Assembly: GCF_003625485.1 (NCBI RefSeq)
Contig: NZ_RAIR01000006.1
Location: 124,001 to 188,000, forward strand
DNA: 64,000 nt
Source of the DNA: Butyrivibrio sp. CB08
Lineage (GTDB): Bacteria > Bacillota > Clostridia > Lachnospirales > Lachnospiraceae
Direction of reading: 5' to 3'
Shown in pieces: positions 15,270 to 23,468 of this stretch; position 1 is the first letter of the stretch, and every line of letters begins with the position of its first letter. Below the pieces are notes generated by a model. It did not search any database, was not told the origin of the DNA, and saw only the letters and a program-made list of their open reading frames with translations. A program made the translations under genes and the position numbers.

Positions 15270-15683
15270 ATGAAAAGAATAAAAGATAAGTTTGAAAGCG
15301 AATATGATGATATTCAGCTGGCAATAAATAAGAAATCATTCGAACTGAATTATAATGGTGGGACAATATGGTGTGAGCATCTCGATGGAATGGGAATCAA
15401 TGATCAAGAGGTGATTGCTAAGTTTAAAGGTGATCTTTCGAAAATGATGAGACCTTCTGTTTCATCCAATGTTATCATTAATCTTGATGAAACGAAGATA
15501 ACAGAATCTATTTCGAATGAGATTGTGGAGGGCTTGGTTGGTGATAATAAGAGGCTTAGAAAGGTTGCCTTTGTAGGTGTGGATAAAAAACACTATTCAT
15601 TATTCAAAAAAATTCATAATTATAGCGGAGCAATTGTAGAATTCTTTGATGATTATGAGAAAGCTAAAGAGTGGGTATTGTAA
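15270..15683 (+). CDS. SpoIIAA/STAS-like small protein carried inside the composite element
   Basis: 137 residues with a strong AGGAGG site 8 bases before the ATG. No signal or membrane segment. The order beta-helix-beta with VIINLDETKITES, LRKVAFVGVD and a C-terminal VEFFDDYEKAKEWVL resembles SpoIIAA-like/STAS-fold proteins, which often end in a 'FFDDxxEAxxWL' motif. Function is unknown. It lies between a damaged IS and the remnant of a second one, so it may be cargo. Confidence 0.6.
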   Translation: MKRIKDKFESEYDDIQLAINKKSFELNYNGGTIWCEHLDGMGINDQEVIAKFKGDLSKMMRPSVSSNVIINLDETKITESISNEIVEGLVGDNKRLRKVAFVGVDKKHYSLFKKIHNYSGAIVEFFDDYEKAKEWVL

Positions 15684-15748
15684 AAAATTGTAGTGCTTAG
15701 CTGCGTTGAAGGATGCATACTAGAAGACCTTTGCCATCTATATATGTC

Positions 15749-15896
15749 GAGAATTTCTTCGGCAAAAAAGGCAACTAAGTCCACCTGCTGTGATTAAACT
15801 AATAGAAAAAAATATCCTACCTGTGCGGCCCAACAGAAAAGACCCTCGCAAAGTCAAACCTCAGGCCTCGGTAAGCTTCCTATATAGAGTAGCTTA
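15749..15896 (+). pseudogene. C-terminal remnant of a second IS4-family transposase
   Basis: In one open frame on the plus strand (roughly 15749-15896) the sequence encodes ...REFLRQKRQLSPPAVIKL, then ILPVRPNRKDPRKVKP and SFLYRVA-stop. The 'LPVRPxRxxxR...F-YR' ending is shared with the other transposase fragment in this element, but the two differ enough to be separate IS types. No N-terminal part is present. The next 140 bases to the IS end contain no supported gene. Confidence 0.65.
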
Positions 15897-16059
15897 ATCA
15901 CATAAAAGTATACGTTTATTAAGGCAGATAAACAATCTGTCTTTTTAGCATACTCAAAAATATCAAAACAAAAAGGAAGTAATGATAATTGTAGAATTAT
16001 AATCATTACTTCCCTTTGATTTGATTTTTGCCGTCTTAACTTAATGACATTGCCCAAAA

Positions 16060-16071
16060 GGGCCGTTTTTT
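16060..16071 (-). terminator. Right half of the split gpx/S4 terminator
   Basis: GGGCCGTTTTTT, complementary to AAAAAACGGCCC after gpx at 13692-13703. On the minus strand it follows the S4 gene, which has therefore also lost a working terminator. Confidence 0.7.
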
Positions 16072-16879
16072 ATACGAAAATTCTCACTTGCACAAACAGT
16101 CTGCCCTTCCTGGAGGTGCCGGTTTGGCCGTCGTAAATAAACTTTCCGTGGCCGCGGACGGAGACCCGGGAGCCGGGCTTAAGGTCGTAGCCTCCGCTGT
16201 AGGCAGTTCGGCCATCGATAAAGACAGATTCTGATTCGATGAGCTTTTGTGCTTCGGAGCGGGATAAGTGATAGACAAAAGCAAGGATTGCATCGCAGCG
16301 CTCTGACGCAACTGAGCCGCTTACTTCCTTGAATTGTGGGCGTATGTCGCACTCCCTGGCGTTCACGATCTGGCATTTTACAGATGTGTGTCTTATGCGG
16401 ATCAGCTCTTTTTCTATCATGGCGGCGATTTCTGGAGTAGCGAAGACGTAAGCTTCCTTGTCTCCTGCCAGGATATCTCCTATCTGATCTCTTTCAATGC
16501 CCATGTTCATCAGGGCTCCAAGGTAATCCCTATGGTTTAGATCGTCGGCAAACCTGCTGTTTACCGGGGTTATATGGATGCAGGAAATTATGCTCTGCTC
16601 CGCTTTTTCAGACATAAGGAATGTCTCCTCATCAAGATAGTCTGGTAAAAAACAGATGACAGCTCTTTCCGCCTCGTCAAAGCCACCGTAAACAACGTAC
16701 TTTGCTCCGCAGTACTCGTGTACATTTGAGGATACGCCTTCTGAAGACAGGATCTGATAAAACATAGCCTGCTCCGACATAGATAAGAAGACAGTATTGG
16801 TTGTAAATCCGTTCTGATATGCCCTGTTTGCCAGGTCTTTCAGTCTTCCAGCCAGAAAATCTCTGGTCTTTTCTTCCAT
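16070..16879 (-). CDS. YlmH-like S4-domain RNA-binding protein
   Basis: 269 residues from the ATG at 16877-16879, which follows AGGAGAATTGTCA; a TTG two codons earlier is too close to that site. The C-terminal S4 domain (about 188-250; RCDAILAFVYHLSRSEAQKLIESESVFIDG...KPGSRVSVRGHGKF) binds RNA. The N-terminal part with the VVYGGFDEAERAVICFLP segment is typical of YlmH, implicated in division or ribosome rescue in Firmicutes. It normally lies near ylmG and divIVA, but none is adjacent here. Its last codon overlaps the split terminator. Confidence 0.82.
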   Translation of the reverse strand: MEEKTRDFLAGRLKDLANRAYQNGFTTNTVFLSMSEQAMFYQILSSEGVSSNVHEYCGAKYVVYGGFDEAERAVICFLPDYLDEETFLMSEKAEQSIISCIHITPVNSRFADDLNHRDYLGALMNMGIERDQIGDILAGDKEAYVFATPEIAAMIEKELIRIRHTSVKCQIVNARECDIRPQFKEVSGSVASERCDAILAFVYHLSRSEAQKLIESESVFIDGRTAYSGGYDLKPGSRVSVRGHGKFIYDGQTGTSRKGRLFVQVRIFV

Positions 16880-16930
16880 TGACAATTCTCCTGTATATAA
16901 ATAATTAAGTATAAGTTTATTTTTCTTTAA

Positions 16931-16960
16931 TTGTATAAATCATACATTTGTGCTTATAAT
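16931..16960 (+). promoter_or_regulatory. Promoter of the 87-residue gene
   Basis: TTGTAT (16931-16936) and TATAAT (16955-16960), 18 bases apart, 46 bases upstream of the start codon. Confidence 0.6.
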
Positions 16961-17006
16961 ACAAAAAAGCTAAACCTCATGATTGCTATGCAAAGGAGGG
17001 CTGATT

Positions 17007-17270
17007 ATGGGTATAAATGGAATTAGCGGCGGTATGCAGGCATATCCATCGCAGGAAACACAAAAACAGCAGGTTGCAGTAGCTCCTAAGATTGAAGATG
17101 ATGCTAAGTCAACACTTCTCGATACAGAAGGCCAGAAGGAACGCCTTGAGAAAATGAAAGCAGAAGCTCAGATTCGGGCTCAGGAAGAGACCAAACAGCA
17201 GATGGACATGTCTGAGAGAGCAGCTTCCGCAATGGGCTTTGGCAGCAAGGCTCAGATGCAGCTCATGTGA
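17007..17270 (+). CDS. Small Gln/Lys/Ala-rich protein, function unknown
   Basis: 87 residues from the ATG at 17007, which has AAAGGAGGG 7 bases upstream; the earlier ATG at 16983 precedes that site. The N-terminus (MGINGISGGMQAYP) is followed by a charged, probably coiled-coil stretch (about 40-70, QKERLEKMKAEAQIRAQEE) and a short ...FGSKAQMQLM tail. No signal or membrane segment. It has its own promoter and terminator, so it is probably expressed. I do not recognise a family; the start resembles some flagellar and spore small proteins only loosely. Confidence 0.65.
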   Translation: MGINGISGGMQAYPSQETQKQQVAVAPKIEDDAKSTLLDTEGQKERLEKMKAEAQIRAQEETKQQMDMSERAASAMGFGSKAQMQLM

Positions 17271-17298
17271 GGAGCATGGTACGTTAACTAAATAAAAG

Positions 17299-17339
17299 AA
17301 TCCCGGTTCTAGGCCTTGGAGCTTCGAACCGGGATTTTT
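17299..17339. terminator. Terminator between the small protein and the C11 protease
   Basis: AATCCCGGTTC (17299-17309) pairs with GAACCGGGATT (17326-17336), followed by a T-run. Confidence 0.85.
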
Positions 17340-17342
17340 GTT

Positions 17343-19814
17343 TTAGTAGATCAATGCATTAGTCCAATAGTTCTGTCCGTAAATATCTGTGAATCTGTAC
17401 ATAACATAGACATCCCCATCTCCAAGATAGGTGTTACTGATGACCATGTCATCCATATCGCCCTGAAGAACCATCTGCTCTCCAAGCTTGTATGCTCCTT
17501 CGAAGGACTTGTCATATGAGTAAGCATCACAAAGGAAATCGATCTTGTCGCCCTTTTGAAGCTCTGTTAAGTTCTTAGGAACTGTCTCTGTCTCGCCTTC
17601 AACATAGTCAAAGGTTGCTCCAGCCACATATCCGTCTTCATTCTCTGAATCGAATACCAGGATAAGCTCTGCTCTGTCGCCATTTATGAAGCATGGAACT
17701 CTTCCTGTTATTGCGTATGAATCCTGATTGCCCTGGATATCTACAACCTTGTAGCCTACTACCTGGCCGTCAATTGAGATCCAGGTCTTGTCTGTCTGGG
17801 ACTTAAGATTTCCCTTCTCGTCAAAATCAAATACATTATCAAGTCCAAGGTCTACAAGTCCAGCTCCGTCGTCATAGTAGAGGTTGAGCTCAAGATCCTG
17901 AACCAGGCTCCACTGGTCCTCAGAAAGGCTGATGACGTCTTCTCCTGCCTCATTGGTGGTCCAGAAAAGAGCTGATGCATCAAACTGGTTCTTTGAAATG
18001 TAGTCAGCAGCTTTTTCTACATCAATGCTTCTACCAAGAAGAGCTGCTGTAGCAGATGGTGTTCCTGCGCTGCTGTAGCTGCTTGAAAGGAATGCGTTGA
18101 TGAGCTGTCCTATCATCTCAGCTGACTGGGTTCCTGATGCAGATGAACCTGACAGTTCGCCAAACAGTGATGGCATCGGGCTTCCAGTACTTCCTGAAGC
18201 CGCCTGTCCTGCAGCTCCCATACCAGCAAAGCTTGCGATACACTTTGCGTATTCCTCGTCCATTCCAATATCTTCATAGGTATCAACCATTGAAGAGATC
18301 TTGCCTGAGGTTCCTGTCCTGTATGGGAAGTAGATGGACAGTCCGTAGGCATTTGTCATATTTGAGCTTGTTCTGTTGTACTTGATAGACTCTCTAAGTA
18401 CATCCGCAAGGTCTTTAGCTTCCTGTGTTCCGATCCTGTTGGCAAAATCGATAAGGTCAACCTGATCGATCCTCGCAGAAGCGAACTCTCTAGTGCTGCT
18501 TCTTGCATTGGATACTTCCTTAAACTCACTTCCGTTGATCATCTCAGAAGTGTCCTTGGAAAACTCAGCAAGTTCTGTTGGCACTGTCTGTGACAGCTCA
18601 GCAAGGTCTATGAGTGAAAGAGTGGTCTTCTGACCAGGACATGTCTTGGCACATTGCTCTGTGAATGTATCAATGATTATCTTACTTACATCTGTGGTTG
18701 GAATAGAAGTGTCCTTGGAAATGGCATTTAGCCAGTCTGTGTAGTACCAGCCAACACCAGGCTCTGTCTCTTCTGATGCCACAAGGTAATCAGCGTAGTT
18801 TGAAACCACAAGGGCATTCTCAACTGTAGCCATAAGACATGTATCAAAGCCCACAAAATCAAAGGTTACTCCGCCATTTTTAAGAGCGGTATTGATACCA
18901 GCAAGGCTCATTGCTCCAGCTGATGCGAATTTCTCATCATATCCGTATCCACCTGTTGATCCGCCGCCGTGATCCCAGAATATCAGGATATTTCTGTTAG
19001 CGGGAAAAGAGCTTGCTGCATAATTTATAAATCCTGACAAAGTCTCAGGCTTTGTCATTGGAACACTTCCAAGGTTGTCCTTTATAAGTCCAAGCTTACC
19101 GTTTTTGATCTGATAGATCTGGTTAGTTGAGCTTGAAACAACGTTGTTCTGCCACTGCTTGGCTCCACCTGTGTAGATGATAAGGTTAACGTTGTCTCCA
19201 ACATTTGCAGCAAGCATCTCCTGAAGATCCCTTGAAGCCATTCCGCTTCTGGACTCAAGATCTGCGCCGCACATATAGACCATGATGGTAACAGTGTCCT
19301 GACCATTGCCCTTTATGACTGTTCTCTTGGCTCTGGCCTTATCAGAAACTGATGTGTTAAGTCTTCCGGTATTAACTTCTCCGCTCCAGGCTGCGTTTGA
19401 TCCGCTGCTTGCTCCCTGATATGAGCTGTAGCCGCTGCCAAGAAGTGAACCCAGCATGGAAAGTGTTGATCCAGCTGATGAGCTTGGAGAAGTTGTTGTT
19501 ACACCAGTGCTTGTACTGGTCTGGGGCTGGGTTGTTGTCTGCTGATACTGGGTTGTCGTGGTATCCGACATACCTCCACCAAGGAATGATGACAGTCCTC
19601 CGCCGCCTCCAAGAAGCACAATAGCAGCAATTATGATTAGTAGCATGGGGCTTCTGCCGCCTGATCTTTGGGGTCCGCCTCCTCCCTGTGATGAGCCGCC
19701 GCTCATTCCTCCAGAGTTTAGGACTGGACCGCCTCCAATGGCGTCACCTCTTCTGTGAACTCCGCTTCCGCCCTCAGTTACATTTTTCTTTCTTCCAACT
19801 GGTCTGTTATCCAT
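17343..19814 (-). CDS. Membrane-anchored C11 (clostripain-family) cysteine protease
   Basis: 823 residues. A Gly/Ser-rich cytoplasmic N-terminus (1-55) leads to one membrane helix (about 56-76) and a Thr/Gln/Ser linker (84-150). The peptidase C11 domain follows: VTIMVYMCGADLES (about 175-188), catalytic His282 (FWDHGGGSTGG) and Cys326 (GFDTCLMATVE). The C-terminal 250 residues form an additional domain with no recognised name. Clostripain-type enzymes cleave after Arg/Lys and are often self-activated. The anchor makes it an outward-facing surface protease. Monocistronic, with terminators on both sides. Confidence 0.88.
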   Translation of the reverse strand: MDNRPVGRKKNVTEGGSGVHRRGDAIGGGPVLNSGGMSGGSSQGGGGPQRSGGRSPMLLIIIAAIVLLGGGGGLSSFLGGGMSDTTTTQYQQTTTQPQTSTSTGVTTTSPSSSAGSTLSMLGSLLGSGYSSYQGASSGSNAAWSGEVNTGRLNTSVSDKARAKRTVIKGNGQDTVTIMVYMCGADLESRSGMASRDLQEMLAANVGDNVNLIIYTGGAKQWQNNVVSSSTNQIYQIKNGKLGLIKDNLGSVPMTKPETLSGFINYAASSFPANRNILIFWDHGGGSTGGYGYDEKFASAGAMSLAGINTALKNGGVTFDFVGFDTCLMATVENALVVSNYADYLVASEETEPGVGWYYTDWLNAISKDTSIPTTDVSKIIIDTFTEQCAKTCPGQKTTLSLIDLAELSQTVPTELAEFSKDTSEMINGSEFKEVSNARSSTREFASARIDQVDLIDFANRIGTQEAKDLADVLRESIKYNRTSSNMTNAYGLSIYFPYRTGTSGKISSMVDTYEDIGMDEEYAKCIASFAGMGAAGQAASGSTGSPMPSLFGELSGSSASGTQSAEMIGQLINAFLSSSYSSAGTPSATAALLGRSIDVEKAADYISKNQFDASALFWTTNEAGEDVISLSEDQWSLVQDLELNLYYDDGAGLVDLGLDNVFDFDEKGNLKSQTDKTWISIDGQVVGYKVVDIQGNQDSYAITGRVPCFINGDRAELILVFDSENEDGYVAGATFDYVEGETETVPKNLTELQKGDKIDFLCDAYSYDKSFEGAYKLGEQMVLQGDMDDMVISNTYLGDGDVYVMYRFTDIYGQNYWTNALIY

Positions 19815-19872
19815 AAAAGTAGTCCCTCCCTACCAAATAGATACTTTTTCATAATCCATGATACCACAATTT

Positions 19873-19915
19873 GAAAAAGCCACACCACAATTCGTGGCAT
19901 GGCTTTCATTTTTCT
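19873..19915 (-). terminator. Terminator after the transport operon
   Basis: GAAAAAGCCA (19873-19882) pairs with TGGCTTTC (19900-19907) around an inner CAC/GTG stem. On the minus strand it ends in TTTTTC, just past the ABC ATPase gene. Confidence 0.75.
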
Positions 19916-19921
19916 GATAAT

Positions 19922-21568
19922 TTACAGCTCAAGCTTTCCTGCGCAGATGAGCTTTCCTGATCTTCTGTCAAAGAGAAGAATGTCTTCTCCGTGTATATTT
20001 ATCTTCTCCTCCTGGCCGATCTGGTAGATCACGCCGCCAAAGATAACGCTTGTAAGAAGGAACTCTCCCACTCTTAGCTTAAGAGTTGATTCCATTCCTG
20101 TAGGCATCGCACCATAGATGGTTGTGTCGATCTTACCATTTGCGTCGATGTCGATGGCTTCAGGACGAATTCCTAAAACGAAATCCTCATCAGTAATTAC
20201 TGGCTCGTCTGTGATAGAGTCATCCTGTTCTTCAACCTTCTGGATGTGATACTTAAATACCTCATCCTTGTTGCTCTTTTCAACAGCGCCCTTCTTCTGA
20301 AGGCGGGCTCTTTCAAACTCAGCCTTAACTGCAGCGTCTCTGTCTCTTTCATCTCTCCACTTACTGAGGTCAAGAGCCTGTGTTGGAACAAATCTTGCCT
20401 TGATTCCCCCAAGGATATCCAGGGCAACGCTTCCATCGCTCTGCTGAGATCCCTTTCCATCGATGAAGTTCATGGAAGGATTTCCTACGAAGTCAGCAAC
20501 AAAGAGATTTGAAGGTCTGTTGTAAACCTCAAGTGGTGCAGCATACTGCTGAAGAACACCGTTGTTTACAAGGCAGATCCTTGTTGCCAGTGTCATAGCT
20601 TCCATCTGGTCATGAGTTACATATACAAAGGTGCTTCCAGTCTCAACGTGGAGTCTCTGAAGCTCGTATCTCATCTCAAGACGAAGCTTTGCATCCAGGT
20701 TTGAAAGTGGCTCATCCATGAAAAGAACCTGTGGCTCCGGAGCCAGTGTACGGGCAATAGCTACTCTCTGCTGCTGTCCGCCTGAAAGCTCAGCTGGATA
20801 TCTGTCCATGAACATTCCGATCTTAACGATCCTTGAGCATGCTCTTACTCTTGAGTCGATCTCTTCCTTTGAGAGCTTTCTGTTTTCAATGACTGGTGTT
20901 CCGTTCTTTAATACTTCATACTTTTCATTAAGGCTCTTTCCCTCGCCTTGGTACTTAGCCTTGATATCTGAAAGTTTCTTTTCATACTCTGAAAGCTTAG
21001 CTTTAGCAAGAGTTGCAGGGTCAGAGGCTGTATGTATGCCCATTGCAAACAGCTCTTTTGCTGTATAGATTGAAAGATTGTAGTTGTCGATGAGCTTAAC
21101 GTATGCCTTGTTCTCATCGAGCTTGCCATTCTTGTCGCGGCACTCTTCCACAACCTCTTTTACCTTGTTGCCATTCTGAAGGGCTCTGATCATGTCCCCG
21201 GTCTGCTTGGCAGTATCATCAACTACTGGCATTTCCTCGTGGATGTTCTTAAGGCCAAAAGAGATGTTCTCATAAACTGTCATGTTAGGCCACAGCGCGT
21301 AGTTCTGGAAAAGAAATCCCACCTTACGCTTGTTTGCTGGAACATTGATGCCTGCGTTTGAGTCAAATACTACCTTGTCGCCGATTGTGATGCGGCCCTC
21401 TGTAGGTGTCTCGAGACCAGCAATCATACGAAGGATTGTAGTCTTACCACAGCCTGAAGGTCCAAGAAGAGTAATAAATGAATTGTCAGGGATGTTGAGG
21501 CTGACATTATCTACGCCGAAGAACTTGCCCCAGCGCTTTGTTATATTTTCTAAAATGATCTCTGGCAT
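19922..21568 (-). CDS. ABC importer ATPase, AfuC/FbpC-like, with a large insertion
   Basis: 548 residues, against about 350 for the family. Walker A GPSGCGKTT (36-44), Q-loop Gln88, signature LSGGQ (261-265), Walker B VLFMDEP (281-287) and switch His319 are all intact. The Q-loop-to-signature distance is about 173 residues instead of about 53, so roughly 120 residues (about 110-240, Lys/Glu-rich, helical) are inserted in the helical domain that contacts the permease. A second charged insertion (about 400-460) splits the C-terminal regulatory region. It energises the permease encoded 2 bases upstream. Confidence 0.88.
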   Translation of the reverse strand: MPEIILENITKRWGKFFGVDNVSLNIPDNSFITLLGPSGCGKTTILRMIAGLETPTEGRITIGDKVVFDSNAGINVPANKRKVGFLFQNYALWPNMTVYENISFGLKNIHEEMPVVDDTAKQTGDMIRALQNGNKVKEVVEECRDKNGKLDENKAYVKLIDNYNLSIYTAKELFAMGIHTASDPATLAKAKLSEYEKKLSDIKAKYQGEGKSLNEKYEVLKNGTPVIENRKLSKEEIDSRVRACSRIVKIGMFMDRYPAELSGGQQQRVAIARTLAPEPQVLFMDEPLSNLDAKLRLEMRYELQRLHVETGSTFVYVTHDQMEAMTLATRICLVNNGVLQQYAAPLEVYNRPSNLFVADFVGNPSMNFIDGKGSQQSDGSVALDILGGIKARFVPTQALDLSKWRDERDRDAAVKAEFERARLQKKGAVEKSNKDEVFKYHIQKVEEQDDSITDEPVITDEDFVLGIRPEAIDIDANGKIDTTIYGAMPTGMESTLKLRVGEFLLTSVIFGGVIYQIGQEEKINIHGEDILLFDRRSGKLICAGKLEL

Positions 21569-21570
21569 GA

Positions 21571-23397
21571 TTACTTTCCTCCTATGCCACTGTCAAGGCT
21601 TGCGCCTGTCAGCTTGTTTACAAGTGTGTTAAATACAAGAATCGTTACAATGAGGATGAGGTTGATGGCACTTGAGAATGCGTACAGTCCCATCTCATCG
21701 AAGTAGTCAAGTGTTGTTGAAAGGATAAATCCCTGTGTACAGAGAAGAAGGAACAGTGACAACTCTCTAAGACAGGTCATGAACGGAAGAAGATATCCGC
21801 TTATGATGGATGACTTCTGGATCGGAATGATGATCCTTGTCATTCTCTTTACCCATGATGTGTTCATGATTATCGCTGCTTCTTCAAGCTCGTTACTGAT
21901 CTGGAGCATGGAGTTTAGTGAACTCCTTGAAGCAAATGGTATGTATTTTACTACACCTGCGATGATCAAAAGTGTGTATGTGTTAAACAGATTGATGTGC
22001 TCGTTGGAGAAGAGAATAAAGAAGGCTGCTCCTACTGCAATTGATGGCATGAGATAGGGGAGGAATGCCACGTTGTTAACGTAGTTCGCCCACTTATTTC
22101 TTCTCTTCTTAGCTACGGCGTATCCAATGAGTGTACCGATGGTTCCTGCGATGAGTGCACAGACAACTGCCAGGAACAAGGTTCCAAAGAATGCGTGCCA
22201 GATTGTCTTGTTGTACAGGATACCAGCCTGTCCGTACATGCCGTTTTCTGTGATGTTCTCGTTTGTTACCCACCACTTTGTTGTCAGGTGTGCAAGATTT
22301 CCTGTGTAGAGGAAGCTGTAATCACCTGGGTTTGGAAGGAAGGTCTCAAGAGCAAACAGAAGGATTGGCCAGATACTTGTAAAGAATGTGATCAGGATAA
22401 AGATGATTCCTACCACGTATTTTCCAGCCTTACCAATTGAAAGCTTTGTGAGCTGACCTGACTTACCAGTTACAGTGGTGTAATTCTTGCGGCTCTTTAA
22501 GCTCATCTGGTTCATTCCAAGGATGAGCACTCCAAATATCATCATGATGATGGCAAGGATCGAAGCCTCTCCGGTGTATGTGCTGTTCATTGATATGTAC
22601 TTGGTGGACAGCGTTGTGAGATTTAAGTAATGAGGTACCGGGTAACTACCCATGGCACTTCCAAATACCAGAAGGATCGTTGAAAGGATCGCTGGCTTGA
22701 TCATTGGAAGTGTTACCTTAAACATTATCTTCCACTTAGGTGTATCTAGGATTGTTGCTGCCTCTTCAAGGTTTGCATCCATGTTCTTGAAGATTCCTCC
22801 GATGAGGATGTAAGCAAATGGTGCGTAGTGAAGGCCAAGAACCATGGCACTTGGGAATGCTCCCTGGCACCACCAGTGTGGGAAGTAAACATGGAAGATT
22901 GCAGCAAGAAGTCCGTCTGATGTTCCCGTTACCTTGTTTGAGTAGAACATGTGCTGCCATACAACAGCCAGTGTCCACTGAGGCATGATATACGGGAAAA
23001 TGAAGATGGAGCTTAGGTACTTCTTAAACTTCATATCTGTTCTTGTTACGAGAAATGCGAAAAGTCCGCCGAACAGAATTGAAATAACGCATGTTAAAAC
23101 TGAAAGGATAACTGTATTAAGAAGTGGTGTCCAGAGATTTGCCTTGGCAAGTCTGCTGGTAAAAAGATCTGTGTAGTTGACGATCGTGTATCCGTCCACC
23201 CTGCCAGTTAAGTGCTGGTCAATGGTTCCTGGATGGATCTTGAAGGTGTCTTTTACGATTGCCACAATTGGTGCGACAGTTGAGAAGGTCAGAACAATCC
23301 CAAACAACAAAAGTATAATGTTCTGAGGCTGGGAAAACCATGTCTTTACCTTATTCTTGAAAATCGCACTTTTGTCTGGTTTTGCGATTGTCTGCAT
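21571..23397 (-). CDS. ABC importer permease with two fused transmembrane modules (AfuB/FbpB-like)
   Basis: 608 residues and about 12 membrane helices. Two EAA loops are visible: EEAATILDTPKWKIMFKVTLP in the first half and EEAAIIMNTSWVKRMTRIIIP in the second. This shows that two BPD_transp_1 domains are fused in one chain, as in the iron/hexose-phosphate/thiamine group of importers. It forms the channel for the ligand delivered by the downstream-acting lipoprotein (23469-24884). It starts after a GC-rich hairpin that separates it from the lipoprotein gene. Confidence 0.88.
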   Translation of the reverse strand: MQTIAKPDKSAIFKNKVKTWFSQPQNIILLLFGIVLTFSTVAPIVAIVKDTFKIHPGTIDQHLTGRVDGYTIVNYTDLFTSRLAKANLWTPLLNTVILSVLTCVISILFGGLFAFLVTRTDMKFKKYLSSIFIFPYIMPQWTLAVVWQHMFYSNKVTGTSDGLLAAIFHVYFPHWWCQGAFPSAMVLGLHYAPFAYILIGGIFKNMDANLEEAATILDTPKWKIMFKVTLPMIKPAILSTILLVFGSAMGSYPVPHYLNLTTLSTKYISMNSTYTGEASILAIIMMIFGVLILGMNQMSLKSRKNYTTVTGKSGQLTKLSIGKAGKYVVGIIFILITFFTSIWPILLFALETFLPNPGDYSFLYTGNLAHLTTKWWVTNENITENGMYGQAGILYNKTIWHAFFGTLFLAVVCALIAGTIGTLIGYAVAKKRRNKWANYVNNVAFLPYLMPSIAVGAAFFILFSNEHINLFNTYTLLIIAGVVKYIPFASRSSLNSMLQISNELEEAAIIMNTSWVKRMTRIIIPIQKSSIISGYLLPFMTCLRELSLFLLLCTQGFILSTTLDYFDEMGLYAFSSAINLILIVTILVFNTLVNKLTGASLDSGIGGK

Positions 23398-23414
23398 GTT
23401 GTCTCCTTTTATAA

Positions 23415-23442
23415 GGGGATGGCTCCAACGGGCGCCATCCCC
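23415..23442 (-). other. GC-rich mRNA hairpin between binding protein and permease genes
   Basis: GGGGATGGC (23415-23423) pairs with GCCATCCCC (23434-23442). There is no T-run, so it is unlikely to stop transcription fully. Such hairpins often protect the binding-protein mRNA and raise its yield over the permease. Confidence 0.65.
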
Positions 23443-23468
23443 ATAAAATCATGATTCAAAACTTCTGA

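Larger units (their letters stand above)
13703..16062. mobile_element. Composite IS4-family unit with 10-bp target duplications
   Basis: The direct repeat CCCAAAAGGG is at 13703-13712 and 16053-16062. Just inside, the ends read CAATGTCATTTAGATA (13713 onward) and, inverted, CAATGTCATTAAGTTAA (16052 backward). A third copy of the end (16 of 16 bases with the left end) lies at 14954-14970. The unit therefore holds one near-complete IS (13713-14970, transposase with an internal deletion), a middle part with a small gene (15270-15683), and the 3' remnant of a second IS4-type element. Both transposase 3' ends face outward. Such composites recall IS231-type mobile insertion cassettes. Confidence 0.8.

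Noticed and set aside
15854..16057. A 67-codon minus-strand frame next to the right IS end
   Set aside because: It is antisense to the transposase remnant and includes the IS terminal repeat; there is no ribosome site.
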